Below, piece by piece: positions 4,405 to 11,401 of a DNA stretch of 11,401 nt (positions are counted from its first letter, which is position 1; every line of letters begins with the position of its first letter). The translations under genes were made by a program, and so were the position numbers. The notes under the pieces are model-generated. The model was given only the letters and a program-made list of their open reading frames with translations. It searched no databases and was not told where the DNA came from. Origin of the DNA: Clostridia bacterium (GTDB lineage Bacteria > Bacillota > Clostridia > Lachnospirales > Lachnospiraceae); NCBI GenBank assembly GCA_026000755.1, contig BNZC01000031.1, positions 1 to 11,401 on the forward strand, written 5' to 3'.

Positions 4405-5532
4405 ATGGAAAAAAGAACATTTGAAAAATTAGGCGTAAGCGCAAGTTTATTGGGATTTGGTTGTATGCGATTTCCTATGCAAGGGGACGGTGAAATCGAT
4501 GAAGCAGCAGGGGAGCAAATGCTCACCGAGGCTTACGAAGCGGGGGTCAATTATTTTGATACCGCCTATCCTTATCACAATGGGAAAAGTGAGCCATTTG
4601 TGGGGAAAGTCTTAAACAAATTTAAGAGGGATTCCTATTATCTGGCGACCAAGCTTCCGGTGTGGTTTGTGAAAAAGGAAGAGGACGTAAGGCGGATTTT
4701 TGAGGAACAGCTACAGCGCCTTGATAAGGATTATGTGGATTTTTACCTGCTTCATGCCTTAAATGCAGAGCGTTTGGCGGATCTTGTTGACTGTAAAGTC
4801 ATCGAAACCTGCGAACAGCTGAAAAAAGAAGGAAAAATCAAGTACTTGGGTTTTTCTTTTCATGATAGCTATGAGGCATTTGAAAAAATTGCAAAGCTGT
4901 ATCCATGGGATTTTTGTCAGATTCAGTATAACTATATGGATACGGACTTTCAGGCGGGAGATAAGGGCTATGCCTTGACAGAGGAATTGGACATTCCTGT
5001 GGTTGTTATGGAACCGATAAGAGGGGGGAGTCTGGCGAATCATTCCAAGGAGATTCTGACCAAATTTCGCAGTCAAAACCCGGATGCTACACCCTCTTCC
5101 TATGCTCTGCGTTGGGTAGCAAGCCATCCCAATGTAAAGGTGGTGCTAAGTGGCATGAGTTCCTTAGCGCAGATGAGAGATAATCTGGCGACATTTTCTG
5201 ATTTTAAGCCCTTAAATGAGCAGGAACGGGAAATTATTGATGAGGTGGCAAGTATCTTAAAATCCAGGGTGCAAAATGCCTGTACCGCCTGCGGATACTG
5301 TATGCCCTGTCCTGCCAAGGTGAATATTCCCATGAATTTTAAGGCGTGGAACGATTACCATACCTATCAAAGTTACGGAGCGATAAAGTTTCTCTGGGAA
5401 GTGGCGATTGGGGAAGAGAGCAAAGCAAAGAATTGCGTGGAATGCGGCAAGTGTGAGAAATCTTGTCCTCAAGGGATTGCGATTCGGGCGGACTTAAAAC
5501 GGGTACAGGAAGATTTGACAGTTACAAGTTAG
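4405..5532 (+). CDS. Aldo/keto reductase with C-terminal 4Fe-4S ferredoxin domain
   Basis: A two-part oxidoreductase. The (beta/alpha)8 aldo/keto reductase domain spans about residues 1-285, with the expected catalytic tetrad D52, Y57, K83 and H117 (FDTAYPY, ATKLP, DFYLLH). The C-terminal domain carries two cysteine clusters, CTACGYCMPCP (C293, C296, C299, C302) and CVECGKCEKSCP (C344, C347, C350, C354), consistent with iron-sulfur clusters. Substrate and electron partner cannot be told from sequence. Such fused reductases are common in anaerobic Clostridia. I chose ATG 4405 (375 residues) over a GTG at 4399, because AAGGGGAG (4392-4399) is then correctly spaced as the ribosome binding site and would overlap the GTG. 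The last base of its TAG is the first base of the left inverted repeat around the carboxypeptidase gene. Confidence 0.93.
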   Translation: MEKRTFEKLGVSASLLGFGCMRFPMQGDGEIDEAAGEQMLTEAYEAGVNYFDTAYPYHNGKSEPFVGKVLNKFKRDSYYLATKLPVWFVKKEEDVRRIFEEQLQRLDKDYVDFYLLHALNAERLADLVDCKVIETCEQLKKEGKIKYLGFSFHDSYEAFEKIAKLYPWDFCQIQYNYMDTDFQAGDKGYALTEELDIPVVVMEPIRGGSLANHSKEILTKFRSQNPDATPSSYALRWVASHPNVKVVLSGMSSLAQMRDNLATFSDFKPLNEQEREIIDEVASILKSRVQNACTACGYCMPCPAKVNIPMNFKAWNDYHTYQSYGAIKFLWEVAIGEESKAKNCVECGKCEKSCPQGIAIRADLKRVQEDLTVTS

Positions 5533-5605
5533 TGTAGCGTTTTCAAAATAACTGACCGGAAAATTCAGACAAGTTTAATGGTTTGTTATTTGAAATACGC
5601 TGCAC
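5532..5605. repeat. Left arm of a 74-bp inverted repeat flanking the carboxypeptidase gene
   Basis: This arm matches the reverse complement of 6839-6912 at 68 of 74 positions with no gaps. It begins at the final base of the aldo/keto reductase stop codon and ends 33 bp before the carboxypeptidase ATG. Its inner 24 bases (5582-5605) correspond to the reverse complement of the carboxypeptidase's last codons and stop. No transposase or recombinase lies between the arms. Confidence 0.92.
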
Positions 5606-5638
5606 TGGTATTAGAGTTTTCAAAAGGAGAACACGTAA

Positions 5639-6862
5639 ATGTTACCGCATCAATACAAAAGATATACCAAGCCTATCCCGGTTGCTTTCGCACTCTTGTT
5701 TAGTTTGCTTTTATTTGCAACAAATACAATGGCGGCAGGTCCTGAATCCATTCCAAGCTCGCCCCCTGAAATTGCAGCGAAATCAGCGATTTTGATGGAT
5801 GTGGGTTCACAAACTATACTATATGAGAAAAACTCCCATGAGCAAATGTATCCTGCCAGCATTACCAAGATTATGACGGCGCTTCTGGCTTTGGAACACA
5901 GCAGCATGGGGGAAGAGGTGACTTTCTCTTATAACAGTGTCCACAGAATCGAGGGTTCCCATATCGGAAGGGATACGGACGAGGTTTTGACTATGGAGCA
6001 GTGTCTTTATGCTTTGCTCCTTAATTCTGCCAATGAGTGTGCCTATGCCATTGCCGAGCACGTGGGGGGGACCTATGAGCAGTTTGTTCAGATGATGAAT
6101 GAAAAGGCAAAAGATTTGGGCTGTACGGACACTAATTTTACCAATCCCCATGGCTTGCCGGACGATGCCCATGTGACCAGTGCCTATGATATGGCGTTGA
6201 TTGGAGCGGCGGCAATCAGAAATGCGACTTTCCGTGAAATTACAGGAACGTTCAAGTATACGATACCACCTACCAATAAGCATCCGGATGACAATACCTA
6301 TCTGGAGCAGCATCACAAAATGATGACACCCGGAGGGAAGTATTTTGACCCGGATGTCATTGGCGGAAAGACAGGATACACCTCGGTGGCAGGCAACACC
6401 TTGGTTACCTTTGCAAAACGAAATGACGTGACTTTGGTCTGTGTGATCATGGGGGATAAAACCCCGGATCATTACGTGGATACAAAAGCCTTGTTGGACT
6501 ATGCCTTTGACAATATCGGGGCATGGGATTTGTCTGTGCCAAGTAAGGCACAACTTGCCACATTAGAAGCGAAGATGTTATCTGCTGTTTCAGAGGGTGG
6601 AAAAACAGGCGTTTCTGCGTTAAATGCAGGGCAGACTGCTGTTTCGGGAGAATCGGACAAGCCGTCTTCAGAGCAAACGCTTGTTTCGGAGGGAGTAAAT
6701 CAAAAACCGAGCAAACCTGTGCCTGTAAATGTGATTGTTATTCTTGCGTTTGTGTTATTGGCAGCAATTGGCGGTGGCGGTGTGATACTGTGGAAGAAGG
6801 GGATTTTGAGTAAGATTAAGAGTAAAGTTTTGGGGTTCGTGCAGCGTATTTCAAATCACTAA
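5639..6862 (+). CDS. D-alanyl-D-alanine carboxypeptidase (serine, S11 family)
   Basis: Low-molecular-weight penicillin-binding protein that removes the terminal D-Ala from peptidoglycan stem pentapeptides outside the membrane. The 407-residue product has a signal peptide (about 1-33, hydrophobic core VAFALLFSLLLFA, likely cleavage near NTMAA). The three active-site motifs are in order: S74-I-T-K77, S130-A-N132 and K244-T-G246. A Ser/Thr/Gly-rich linker (about 305-360) follows, then a C-terminal membrane helix (about 363-385) and a basic tail. S11 enzymes often end in an amphipathic anchor, so a full helix is a variant. AAAGGAGA (5623-5630) lies 8 nt before the ATG. The gene is enclosed by 74-bp inverted repeats, and its last seven codons plus stop lie inside the right arm. 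A weak extended -10 (TGGTATTAG, 5606-5614) is the only promoter candidate nearby. Confidence 0.94.
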   Translation: MLPHQYKRYTKPIPVAFALLFSLLLFATNTMAAGPESIPSSPPEIAAKSAILMDVGSQTILYEKNSHEQMYPASITKIMTALLALEHSSMGEEVTFSYNSVHRIEGSHIGRDTDEVLTMEQCLYALLLNSANECAYAIAEHVGGTYEQFVQMMNEKAKDLGCTDTNFTNPHGLPDDAHVTSAYDMALIGAAAIRNATFREITGTFKYTIPPTNKHPDDNTYLEQHHKMMTPGGKYFDPDVIGGKTGYTSVAGNTLVTFAKRNDVTLVCVIMGDKTPDHYVDTKALLDYAFDNIGAWDLSVPSKAQLATLEAKMLSAVSEGGKTGVSALNAGQTAVSGESDKPSSEQTLVSEGVNQKPSKPVPVNVIVILAFVLLAAIGGGGVILWKKGILSKIKSKVLGFVQRISNH

Positions 6863-6912
6863 CCAGTAAACTTGTCTGAATTTTCTGGTCAGTTCTTTCG
6901 AAAACGCTACAC
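6839..6912. repeat. Right arm of the 74-bp inverted repeat
   Basis: Reverse complement of 5532-5605 with six mismatches. Its first 24 bases encode the carboxypeptidase C-terminus VQRISNH and its stop, and the remainder is intergenic, ending 51 bp before clpC. The unit bounded by the two arms is 1,381 bp. Confidence 0.92.
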
Positions 6913-6932
6913 TTGTACGGCGTTTTCGAAAG
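6895..6932. promoter_or_regulatory. Perfect 13-bp hairpin or palindrome upstream of clpC
   Basis: CTTTCGAAAACGC (6895-6907) is perfectly complementary to GCGTTTTCGAAAG (6920-6932), with a 12-nt spacer. The left half belongs to the right inverted-repeat arm and the right half lies outside it. No T-tract follows, so it is not an ordinary terminator. It may be an operator or an mRNA stem in the clpC leader. The tandem GGTCAAA heptamer of CtsR is absent here. Confidence 0.6.
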
Positions 6933-6963
6933 TAGTGTTGGAAAGAGTAAAGGGGTTTGATTT

Positions 6964-9411
6964 ATGGGAAAGCATTATACAGAAAAGACGAAAAAAGTAT
7001 TAGACTTGGCGGAAAAAATTTCCGGTCAGCTACGTCACAATTATGTAGGAACAGAGCATATCCTCCTTGCCATGCTGCGGGTAAAAGGCAGTGTTGCGGC
7101 GGGTGTCCTTGAGGAAAACGGCGTAGAGGGAAAGCGGCTCTTGTCTATGATTAAGGATTTGATTGCCCCCGGCGATGTGCTTTTGTTGGATAAGGATGGC
7201 TATTCCCCCAGAACCAGAGGCGTGTTAGACGGAGCAGGGAGAGAGGCGGAACGTTTTTCGGCAAGGGAAATCGGAACGGAGCATCTGTTGCTGTCCATGA
7301 TTCGGGAGTCGGATAGTGCCGCAACAAGACTGCTCAGCACCCTTGGCATTAGTGCAAAAAAACTGTATGTGGATATTTTAGGGGCGATCGGTGAAACAGA
7401 CGTAGATGTTCGAGAAGAATTACGTCAGCTACGCAGCGGAAAGGATGCGGATCTTACCGCTACCCTTGATATGTATGCCAAGGATTTGACGAAAATGGCA
7501 AAAGAGGATAAATTTGATCCTGTCATTGGCAGGGAAACGGAAATCAATCGGATGATTCAAATCTTAAGCCGTCGAACGAAAAATAATCCCTGTCTGGTGG
7601 GAGAACCGGGGGTTGGAAAGACAGCCATTGCCGAGGGCTTGGCACAAAAAATCGCCTCAGGTACGGTGCCGGAGGAATTGCTTGACAAACGCCTTGTTTC
7701 CTTGGATTTATCCGGCATGGTGGCGGGTTCCAAATACCGAGGGGAATTTGAAGAACGGATGAAACGGGTGATTGCCGAAGTGACCTTTGCCGGAAATGTT
7801 ATTTTATTTATGGACGAACTCCACACCTTAATTGGTGCAGGGTCTGCGGAGGGTTCCTTGGATGCCGCCAATATGCTAAAACCGCTGTTGGCAAGGGGGG
7901 AGGTACAGCTGATAGGTGCCACCACCCGGGAAGAATACCGTAAATACGTGGAAAAGGATGCGGCATTAGAGCGACGTTTCGCCCCGGTTGCGGTGGAAGA
8001 ACCCACGATTCCACAGGCGATTTGCATTTTACAGGGCTTAAAGTCTCGCTATGAAGCCCATCATCAGGTGAGCATCAGCGAAGAGGCTATCACAGCGGCG
8101 GTGAAGCTGTCAGAACGTTATATTAATGACCGTCGTTTGCCGGATAAGGCCATTGATTTGATAGATGAAGCGGCATCAAAGGTACGCTTATCGGGATATG
8201 GTCAAACGGCGGATTTACAGGAAATGGAAGAAGATTTATCCTCTTTTGACAGCAAGATAGAGGGAGCTTTAAGCGGCGGGAATTTTACTTATGCCTCGGC
8301 ACTGAAAAAGGAAAAGGAAGCCGCAGAGAAAAAGCATAAGAAAATGTTGGAGCAGTACCACAAAAAAGCGGGACGGAAAGGGCGTGTTGTAGGAGAAGCG
8401 GAGATTGCGGATGTGGTTTCCGACTGGACGAAAATTCCCGTGAAAAAATTAGGGGAGGAAGAATCCGCTCGCTTACGCCGTCTGGAGAAAATCTTGCAGC
8501 AGCGAGTCATAGGGCAAGAAGATGCGGTAGTTGCCGTTTCTAAGGCAGTACGCCGAGGACGAGTGGGCTTAAAGGATCCCGCCCGCCCCATTGGTTCGTT
8601 CTTGTTTTTGGGGCCTACGGGCGTGGGAAAAACAGAAATCAGCAAGGCTTTGACAGAGGCATTGTTTGGCGATGAAAAGGCTATGATTCGTGTGGATATG
8701 TCCGAATATATGGAGAAAAGCAGTGTATCCAGACTGATCGGTTCGCCACCGGGATACGTAGGTTATGAAGAAGGGGGGCAGTTGAGTGAAAAGGTGCGGA
8801 AAAAACCCTATTCCGTAATTTTGCTGGACGAAATCGAAAAGGCACATCCGGATGTGTTTAATGTTCTCCTGCAAGTCTTAGACGACGGACATATTACAGA
8901 TGCCCAAGGACGGAGAGTGGACTTTAAGAATACAGTGATTATCATGACTTCAAATGCAGGTGCGGCGGCAATCGTAGAGCCGAAGAAGCTTGGATTTTCA
9001 CAAGGGGAAAATGCCCAACAAGACTATGAACGCATGAAGACCAACGTTATGGATGAAGTGAAGCGAATTTTTAAGCCGGAATTTCTAAATCGTATTGATG
9101 AGAGCATAGTGTTCCATGCTTTAAGCAAAGAACATATGAAGAGCATTGTAACCTTGTTGGTGAAACGATTGATTACACGCTGCAAAAACCAGATGGATAT
9201 TACCTTGCAGGTGAAAGGGAGCGTGAAAACCTATATCGTGGAAAGTGCCTATGAACCGAAATACGGTGCAAGACCCTTAAAGAGAAAGATTCAAAGTGCC
9301 ATAGAGGATGGTTTGGCGGAAGAGCTTTTGTCGGGAAGGGTTAAGGCGAAGGGCGTGGTGTCGGTTGGCATGAAGAAGGGCGAAGTGGTTTTTGAACTAA
9401 CGGAAGAGTAG
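6964..9411 (+). CDS. clpC: ATP-dependent Clp protease ATPase subunit ClpC
   Basis: Hsp100 unfoldase that feeds substrates to ClpP for general and stress proteolysis. The 815-residue product has the full ClpC layout. A double Clp N-domain spans about 1-145. The first AAA+ module has Walker A GEPGVGKT (213-220) and Walker B with D284-E285. A UVR-type middle domain covers about 415-460. The second AAA+ module has Walker A GPTGVGKT (550-557) and Walker B D622-E623. The C-terminal small domain ends near 815. An LGF tripeptide (676-678) stands where ClpP-docking chaperones carry the (V/I/L)GF loop, so it probably works with ClpP. AAAGGGG (6949-6955) precedes the ATG. In many Firmicutes clpC follows ctsR-mcsA-mcsB. 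Here it follows the repeat-bounded carboxypeptidase gene, and no CtsR box or clear promoter is seen in the 101 bp upstream. Confidence 0.96.
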   Translation: MGKHYTEKTKKVLDLAEKISGQLRHNYVGTEHILLAMLRVKGSVAAGVLEENGVEGKRLLSMIKDLIAPGDVLLLDKDGYSPRTRGVLDGAGREAERFSAREIGTEHLLLSMIRESDSAATRLLSTLGISAKKLYVDILGAIGETDVDVREELRQLRSGKDADLTATLDMYAKDLTKMAKEDKFDPVIGRETEINRMIQILSRRTKNNPCLVGEPGVGKTAIAEGLAQKIASGTVPEELLDKRLVSLDLSGMVAGSKYRGEFEERMKRVIAEVTFAGNVILFMDELHTLIGAGSAEGSLDAANMLKPLLARGEVQLIGATTREEYRKYVEKDAALERRFAPVAVEEPTIPQAICILQGLKSRYEAHHQVSISEEAITAAVKLSERYINDRRLPDKAIDLIDEAASKVRLSGYGQTADLQEMEEDLSSFDSKIEGALSGGNFTYASALKKEKEAAEKKHKKMLEQYHKKAGRKGRVVGEAEIADVVSDWTKIPVKKLGEEESARLRRLEKILQQRVIGQEDAVVAVSKAVRRGRVGLKDPARPIGSFLFLGPTGVGKTEISKALTEALFGDEKAMIRVDMSEYMEKSSVSRLIGSPPGYVGYEEGGQLSEKVRKKPYSVILLDEIEKAHPDVFNVLLQVLDDGHITDAQGRRVDFKNTVIIMTSNAGAAAIVEPKKLGFSQGENAQQDYERMKTNVMDEVKRIFKPEFLNRIDESIVFHALSKEHMKSIVTLLVKRLITRCKNQMDITLQVKGSVKTYIVESAYEPKYGARPLKRKIQSAIEDGLAEELLSGRVKAKGVVSVGMKKGEVVFELTEE

Positions 9412-9430
9412 GAAACGGAGGATATTATCT

Positions 9431-9931
9431 ATGTCACCAATCAGTATTATAACGCATATACCTATTTACGTGTGGGTCATACTTGCATTGTTAATCAGTC
9501 GCATCATAAAATCATTTAAGGGAGGACCGGTTTCGGTAAAAAAGGCGCTTCTTCTGCCGGCAGTATTTATAGTTTGGGGACTTGAAAAAGTGGTTACTGA
9601 ATTTTCGTTTCCCGTACAAGCCTTGGCTATGTACGTTGTTTTTGCAGGTGTCGGTACTTTTCTTGGGTATTTGCTATATTCTAAAACTTTGAAATTCGAG
9701 ATACGTAATGAGGAACTGTTTCGCTTGGGAAGCCCCGTACCGGGCGTGGTTATTATATTGAACTTTGCGGTAAAATTTGCAGAGAATATGGCTATGGCAA
9801 TCGATACGGAATTGTTGCATAATTTGACCTATAATATGTTTTACTGTGCTATTTCAGGGGTAACGATAGGATTGTTTATCGGTAATGTTTTCAATCTGCT
9901 TGCAAATCAGAAAAAGTTGTTGTCAAAGTGA
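9431..9931 (+). CDS. Small multi-pass membrane protein (possibly DUF6622-like)
   Basis: A 166-residue protein with five probable membrane helices, at about residues 9-26, 38-55, 60-84, 103-124 and 132-157. Short charged loops separate them (SRIIKSFKGG, SKTLKFEIRNEELFRLG), and a basic tail ends QKKLLSK. Size and pattern resemble small uncharacterised membrane proteins such as DUF6622, but the family call is from memory and uncertain. No catalytic or metal-binding motif is evident. GGAG (9417-9420) precedes the ATG at a slightly long spacing. It starts 19 bp after the clpC stop, so is probably cotranscribed, and terminator-like hairpins follow. Confidence 0.8.
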   Translation: MSPISIITHIPIYVWVILALLISRIIKSFKGGPVSVKKALLLPAVFIVWGLEKVVTEFSFPVQALAMYVVFAGVGTFLGYLLYSKTLKFEIRNEELFRLGSPVPGVVIILNFAVKFAENMAMAIDTELLHNLTYNMFYCAISGVTIGLFIGNVFNLLANQKKLLSK

Positions 9932-9934
9932 TTT

Positions 9935-9962
9935 CGTACAGGGAGTTACAAAACGCTGTACG
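9935..9962 (+). other. Hairpin after the membrane protein gene
   Basis: CGTACAG (9935-9941) pairs with CTGTACG (9956-9962), 7 bp with a 14-nt loop. Only a short T4 appears about 10 nt later, so it is at best a weak terminator. A stronger one lies 30 nt further on. Confidence 0.4.
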
Positions 9963-9991
9963 AGTCGCTATTTTATAAGTGTGTCAATGGG

Positions 9992-10021
9992 AAATCACTG
10001 TATGAAAGTACGGTGATTTTT
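9992..10021 (+). terminator. Rho-independent terminator of the clpC-side transcript
   Basis: AAATCACTGTA (9992-10002) pairs with TACGGTGATTT (10009-10019) around TGAAAG, with one wobble, and the T-run spans 10017-10021. It ends the plus-strand transcript shortly before the convergent minus-strand gene. Confidence 0.75.
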
Positions 10022-10024
10022 CAG

Positions 10025-10051
10025 AAAAAAGAGGAACGCCTGTGAGCGTTC
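10025..10051 (-). terminator. Terminator of the CPBP protease gene (minus strand)
   Basis: On the minus strand GAACGC, a 6-nt loop and GCGTTC (10051-10034) are followed by CTC and six T (10030-10025). It lies 33 nt past the stop of the minus-strand protease gene and forms a convergent pair with the plus-strand terminator. Confidence 0.65.
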
Positions 10052-10083
10052 ATGAAAGGAATTATATTATGGCAACCAATGTT

Positions 10084-10827
10084 TCAGCAGTACAGTAACA
10101 TTGATACACCGACTAAGATTGTCACACCGGTATAAATGTTGTTTATAAGATGTGCAATCAACGAGAATCTGATATTTTTTCTTTTTACCACCCAATAGTA
10201 CACGGGTATCATCACAAGCAGTCTGCTGAAAAAATTCCACGGAGCAAAAAAGTGATACAGAGAAAACAAAACAGCATTGATAAAAAACGGGAATTTTGCG
10301 TTTATACGTGGGAGAAGAAAGCCTCTAAAGTATAATTCTTCCATCACAGGCGCTAGGATTCCATTTACAAGCAGTCCGAAAATCGCCACAGCAATAAGTT
10401 TATTTTTTGAATATGCAGCAAGGTCAATATTACGCAAGGCAATATTATCCGGAACAAAAGAAAATAATCCGTCCCGCAAAGAGGTTTCTAAGGGTTCCAA
10501 AACACGCAAAATAACAGTTGCCCAAATAACTATAATGACAACAAACAGTAAGTATTCCGACAATTTTGATTTTTCACGAAAGGGTATCAGCTTGGTGATA
10601 CGAAAGGTGCCGAAGTTTTTCTTGGCGATATAAAGCAATATGCCCAGTTGAACTGGAATCATGGCGACCGGTACCATGACATATCCTGCGGCTACAGGAA
10701 CAAAACCAAATCCGGTCACCAAGGGGATAAGCAATAGTATCGCAATTAGATTCGTAAGTCCCGGGAAAAGGTGAAATAGAATCGTTTGTGTTGTACTGTG
10801 TTTCTTTACGTCAATGCTGTCAGGCAT
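10084..10827 (-). CDS. CPBP-family intramembrane glutamic protease (CAAX/Abi type)
   Basis: Multi-pass membrane protein of 247 residues from the CPBP (CAAX prenyl protease 2, Rce1-like) family. The signature EELYFRGF carries E163-E164 and R168. A second motif has H192 (SLYHFFAPWNF) and a third has H226 and N230 (AHLINN); together these form the intramembrane active site. Hydrophobic segments at about 20-38, 46-68, 92-110, 143-160, 180-195, 201-215 and 230-246 fit the fold. Bacterial members include bacteriocin self-immunity and peptide-maturation proteins, but most have no known substrate. A minus-strand AGAGGAG (about 10834-10840) precedes the ATG at 10827. The gene is monocistronic, divergent from hicA and convergent with the clpC side. 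A link to the small Cys/Trp-rich protein is possible but they lie 7.4 kb apart. Confidence 0.9.
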   Translation of the reverse strand: MPDSIDVKKHSTTQTILFHLFPGLTNLIAILLLIPLVTGFGFVPVAAGYVMVPVAMIPVQLGILLYIAKKNFGTFRITKLIPFREKSKLSEYLLFVVIIVIWATVILRVLEPLETSLRDGLFSFVPDNIALRNIDLAAYSKNKLIAVAIFGLLVNGILAPVMEELYFRGFLLPRINAKFPFFINAVLFSLYHFFAPWNFFSRLLVMIPVYYWVVKRKNIRFSLIAHLINNIYTGVTILVGVSMLLYC

Positions 10828-10882
10828 AAAGTTCTCCTCTACTAACTAAGTGCTTGAAAAATTGTTGTTATTTCGTTCTGTT

Positions 10883-10891
10883 ATTGTACCA
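10883..10891 (-). promoter_or_regulatory. Candidate extended -10 promoter for the CPBP gene
   Basis: The minus strand reads TGGTACAAT, an extended -10 about 55 nt before the ATG. No convincing -35 is found at 17 bp. The rest of 10892-10998 shows no other feature I can support. Confidence 0.4.
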
Positions 10892-10998
10892 TACTTCATA
10901 GGAAATAGATAGGTTTTTATTATATCTTCGCCAGACAGTAATTACAGATTCTTAAAAAATGAATAGCACAAGACGTTGCAGATTCTAAGTTTTTATAA

Positions 10999-11051
10999 TT
11001 GACCGTTTCATGTAAATTTGTTATACTTATGTCATGGAAACGGTTGTTTCC
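10999..11051 (+). promoter_or_regulatory. hicA promoter with operator-like inverted repeats
   Basis: TTGACC (10999-11004), 17 bp, TATACT (11022-11027), with transcription expected near 11034. CCGTTTC (11003-11009) and GAAACGG (11037-11043) form inverted arms around the -10 box. GGAAAC (11036-11041) also pairs with GTTTCC (11046-11051) as a compact palindrome at the start site. This is the arrangement expected for autorepression by a HicB-type antitoxin. A further palindrome, ATCAA-ATTA-TTGAT (11100-11113), lies in the leader. Confidence 0.6.
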
Positions 11052-11140
11052 TAACATCGGATTTACGGGATATAAACGCTCCTTTTACCCAAAGTTTGCA
11101 TCAAATTATTGATAAGCCATTCGGTTCAAAGGAGGGCGTA

Positions 11141-11392
11141 ATGCCAATGACAACAGAAAAAATATTTTTAGAAGTGATTTCCGGCAAAAAAGATAATGCT
11201 ATAAAGTTTTCAGACCTTCATAAGTTACTGGAAGCCCTCAAATTTAGTGAAAGGGTAAAAGGAGATCATTTCATATACTATAAAAATGGAGTTCGAGAAA
11301 TTATAAATATACAACCTGATGGAAAAAATGCAAAAGCCTATCAGGTTAAGCAGATTAGGAATGTTATTCTAGCGTACAAATTGGAGGTGTAA
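11141..11392 (+). CDS. hicA: HicA-type mRNA interferase toxin
   Basis: Small toxin of the HicAB type II system that cleaves mRNA and is neutralised by HicB. The 83-residue product fits the HicA double-stranded-RNA-binding-like fold. A helix with FSDLHKLLEALKF is followed by VKGDHFIYYKNG carrying the likely catalytic H43. The C-terminal strand and helix contain IINIQPDGKNAKAYQVKQIR, a close match to the family pattern. The frame is open upstream to 11018, but AAAGGAGG (11128-11135) lies 5 nt before the ATG at 11141 and fixes that start. The ATG at 11147 is less well spaced. The stop overlaps or abuts the next start, as is typical of a toxin-antitoxin pair. Confidence 0.88.
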   Translation: MPMTTEKIFLEVISGKKDNAIKFSDLHKLLEALKFSERVKGDHFIYYKNGVREIINIQPDGKNAKAYQVKQIRNVILAYKLEV

Positions 11393-11394
11393 TG

Positions 11395-11401
11395 ATGGCA
11401 A
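11395..11401 (+). CDS. First codons of the probable HicB antitoxin
   Basis: GGAGGTG (11383-11389) precedes ATG at 11395 by 5 nt. Another ATG at 11392 overlaps the hicA stop but sits too close to the ribosome binding site. Only M-A and one base are inside the window. Identity as hicB rests on its position directly after hicA. Confidence 0.55.

Noticed and set aside
6895..6932. Terminator between the carboxypeptidase gene and clpC
   Set aside because: The stem is perfect, but no T-run follows it on either strand, so termination is unlikely.
10069..10098. 9-codon frame MATNVSAVQ with AAAGGA upstream
   Set aside because: It sits between convergent terminators and overlaps the 3' end of the minus-strand protease gene. 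It is too short to claim, and could be a gene remnant.
11018..11140. 41-residue N-terminal extension of HicA
   Set aside because: The extension begins in the promoter -10 region, before the predicted transcription start. The ATG at 11141 has a strong, well-spaced ribosome binding site.

Overview
The window looks like a low-to-mid GC Clostridia chromosome, most likely Lachnospiraceae or a near relative. The grounds are strong AAGGAGG-type ribosome binding sites, a C+ (zinc-binding) S18, an aldo/keto reductase fused to a clostridial-type ferredoxin domain, and a stand-alone ClpC. Family-level placement is an inference from gene content. Nothing here shows a prophage, transposase, CRISPR array, tRNA or rRNA.

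Layout. Positions 1-17 hold the first codons of a gene leaving the window on the minus strand, divergent from the rpsF-ssb-rpsR operon (304-1391). A degenerate second copy of the rpsR 3' end follows, then a strong terminator. A gap of about 720 bp (1583-2300) carries phased GTTCA/DnaA-box-like repeats and a perfect consensus promoter (TTGACA-17-TATAAT). That promoter reads into an unrecognised 119-residue Cys- and Trp-rich small protein with a leader-peptide-like N-terminus (2301-2660), which has its own terminator. A second promoter with a strongly hairpinned leader of about 250 nt then starts an aspartate kinase gene (3054-4385), closely followed by the ferredoxin-type aldo/keto reductase (4405-5532).

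Next is a D-Ala-D-Ala carboxypeptidase gene (5639-6862) enclosed between 74-bp inverted repeats that match at 68 positions. clpC (6964-9411) and a small five-helix membrane protein (9431-9931) follow. Convergent terminators separate this block from a minus-strand CPBP/CAAX-type membrane protease (10084-10827). The window closes with hicA and the first codons of a probable hicB, behind a sharp promoter with palindromic operator-like sequence.

How the genes relate. S6, SSB and S18 are the classic ribosome/replication operon. The aspartate kinase commits aspartate to Lys/Thr/Met and diaminopimelate synthesis, and the carboxypeptidase trims peptidoglycan stem peptides, so both touch the cell wall. 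ClpC is a protein quality-control unfoldase. HicA/HicB is a toxin-antitoxin pair. The least explained parts are the inverted-repeat-bounded carboxypeptidase unit, the duplicated rpsR tail, the small Cys/Trp-rich protein, and the structured leader of the aspartate kinase gene.
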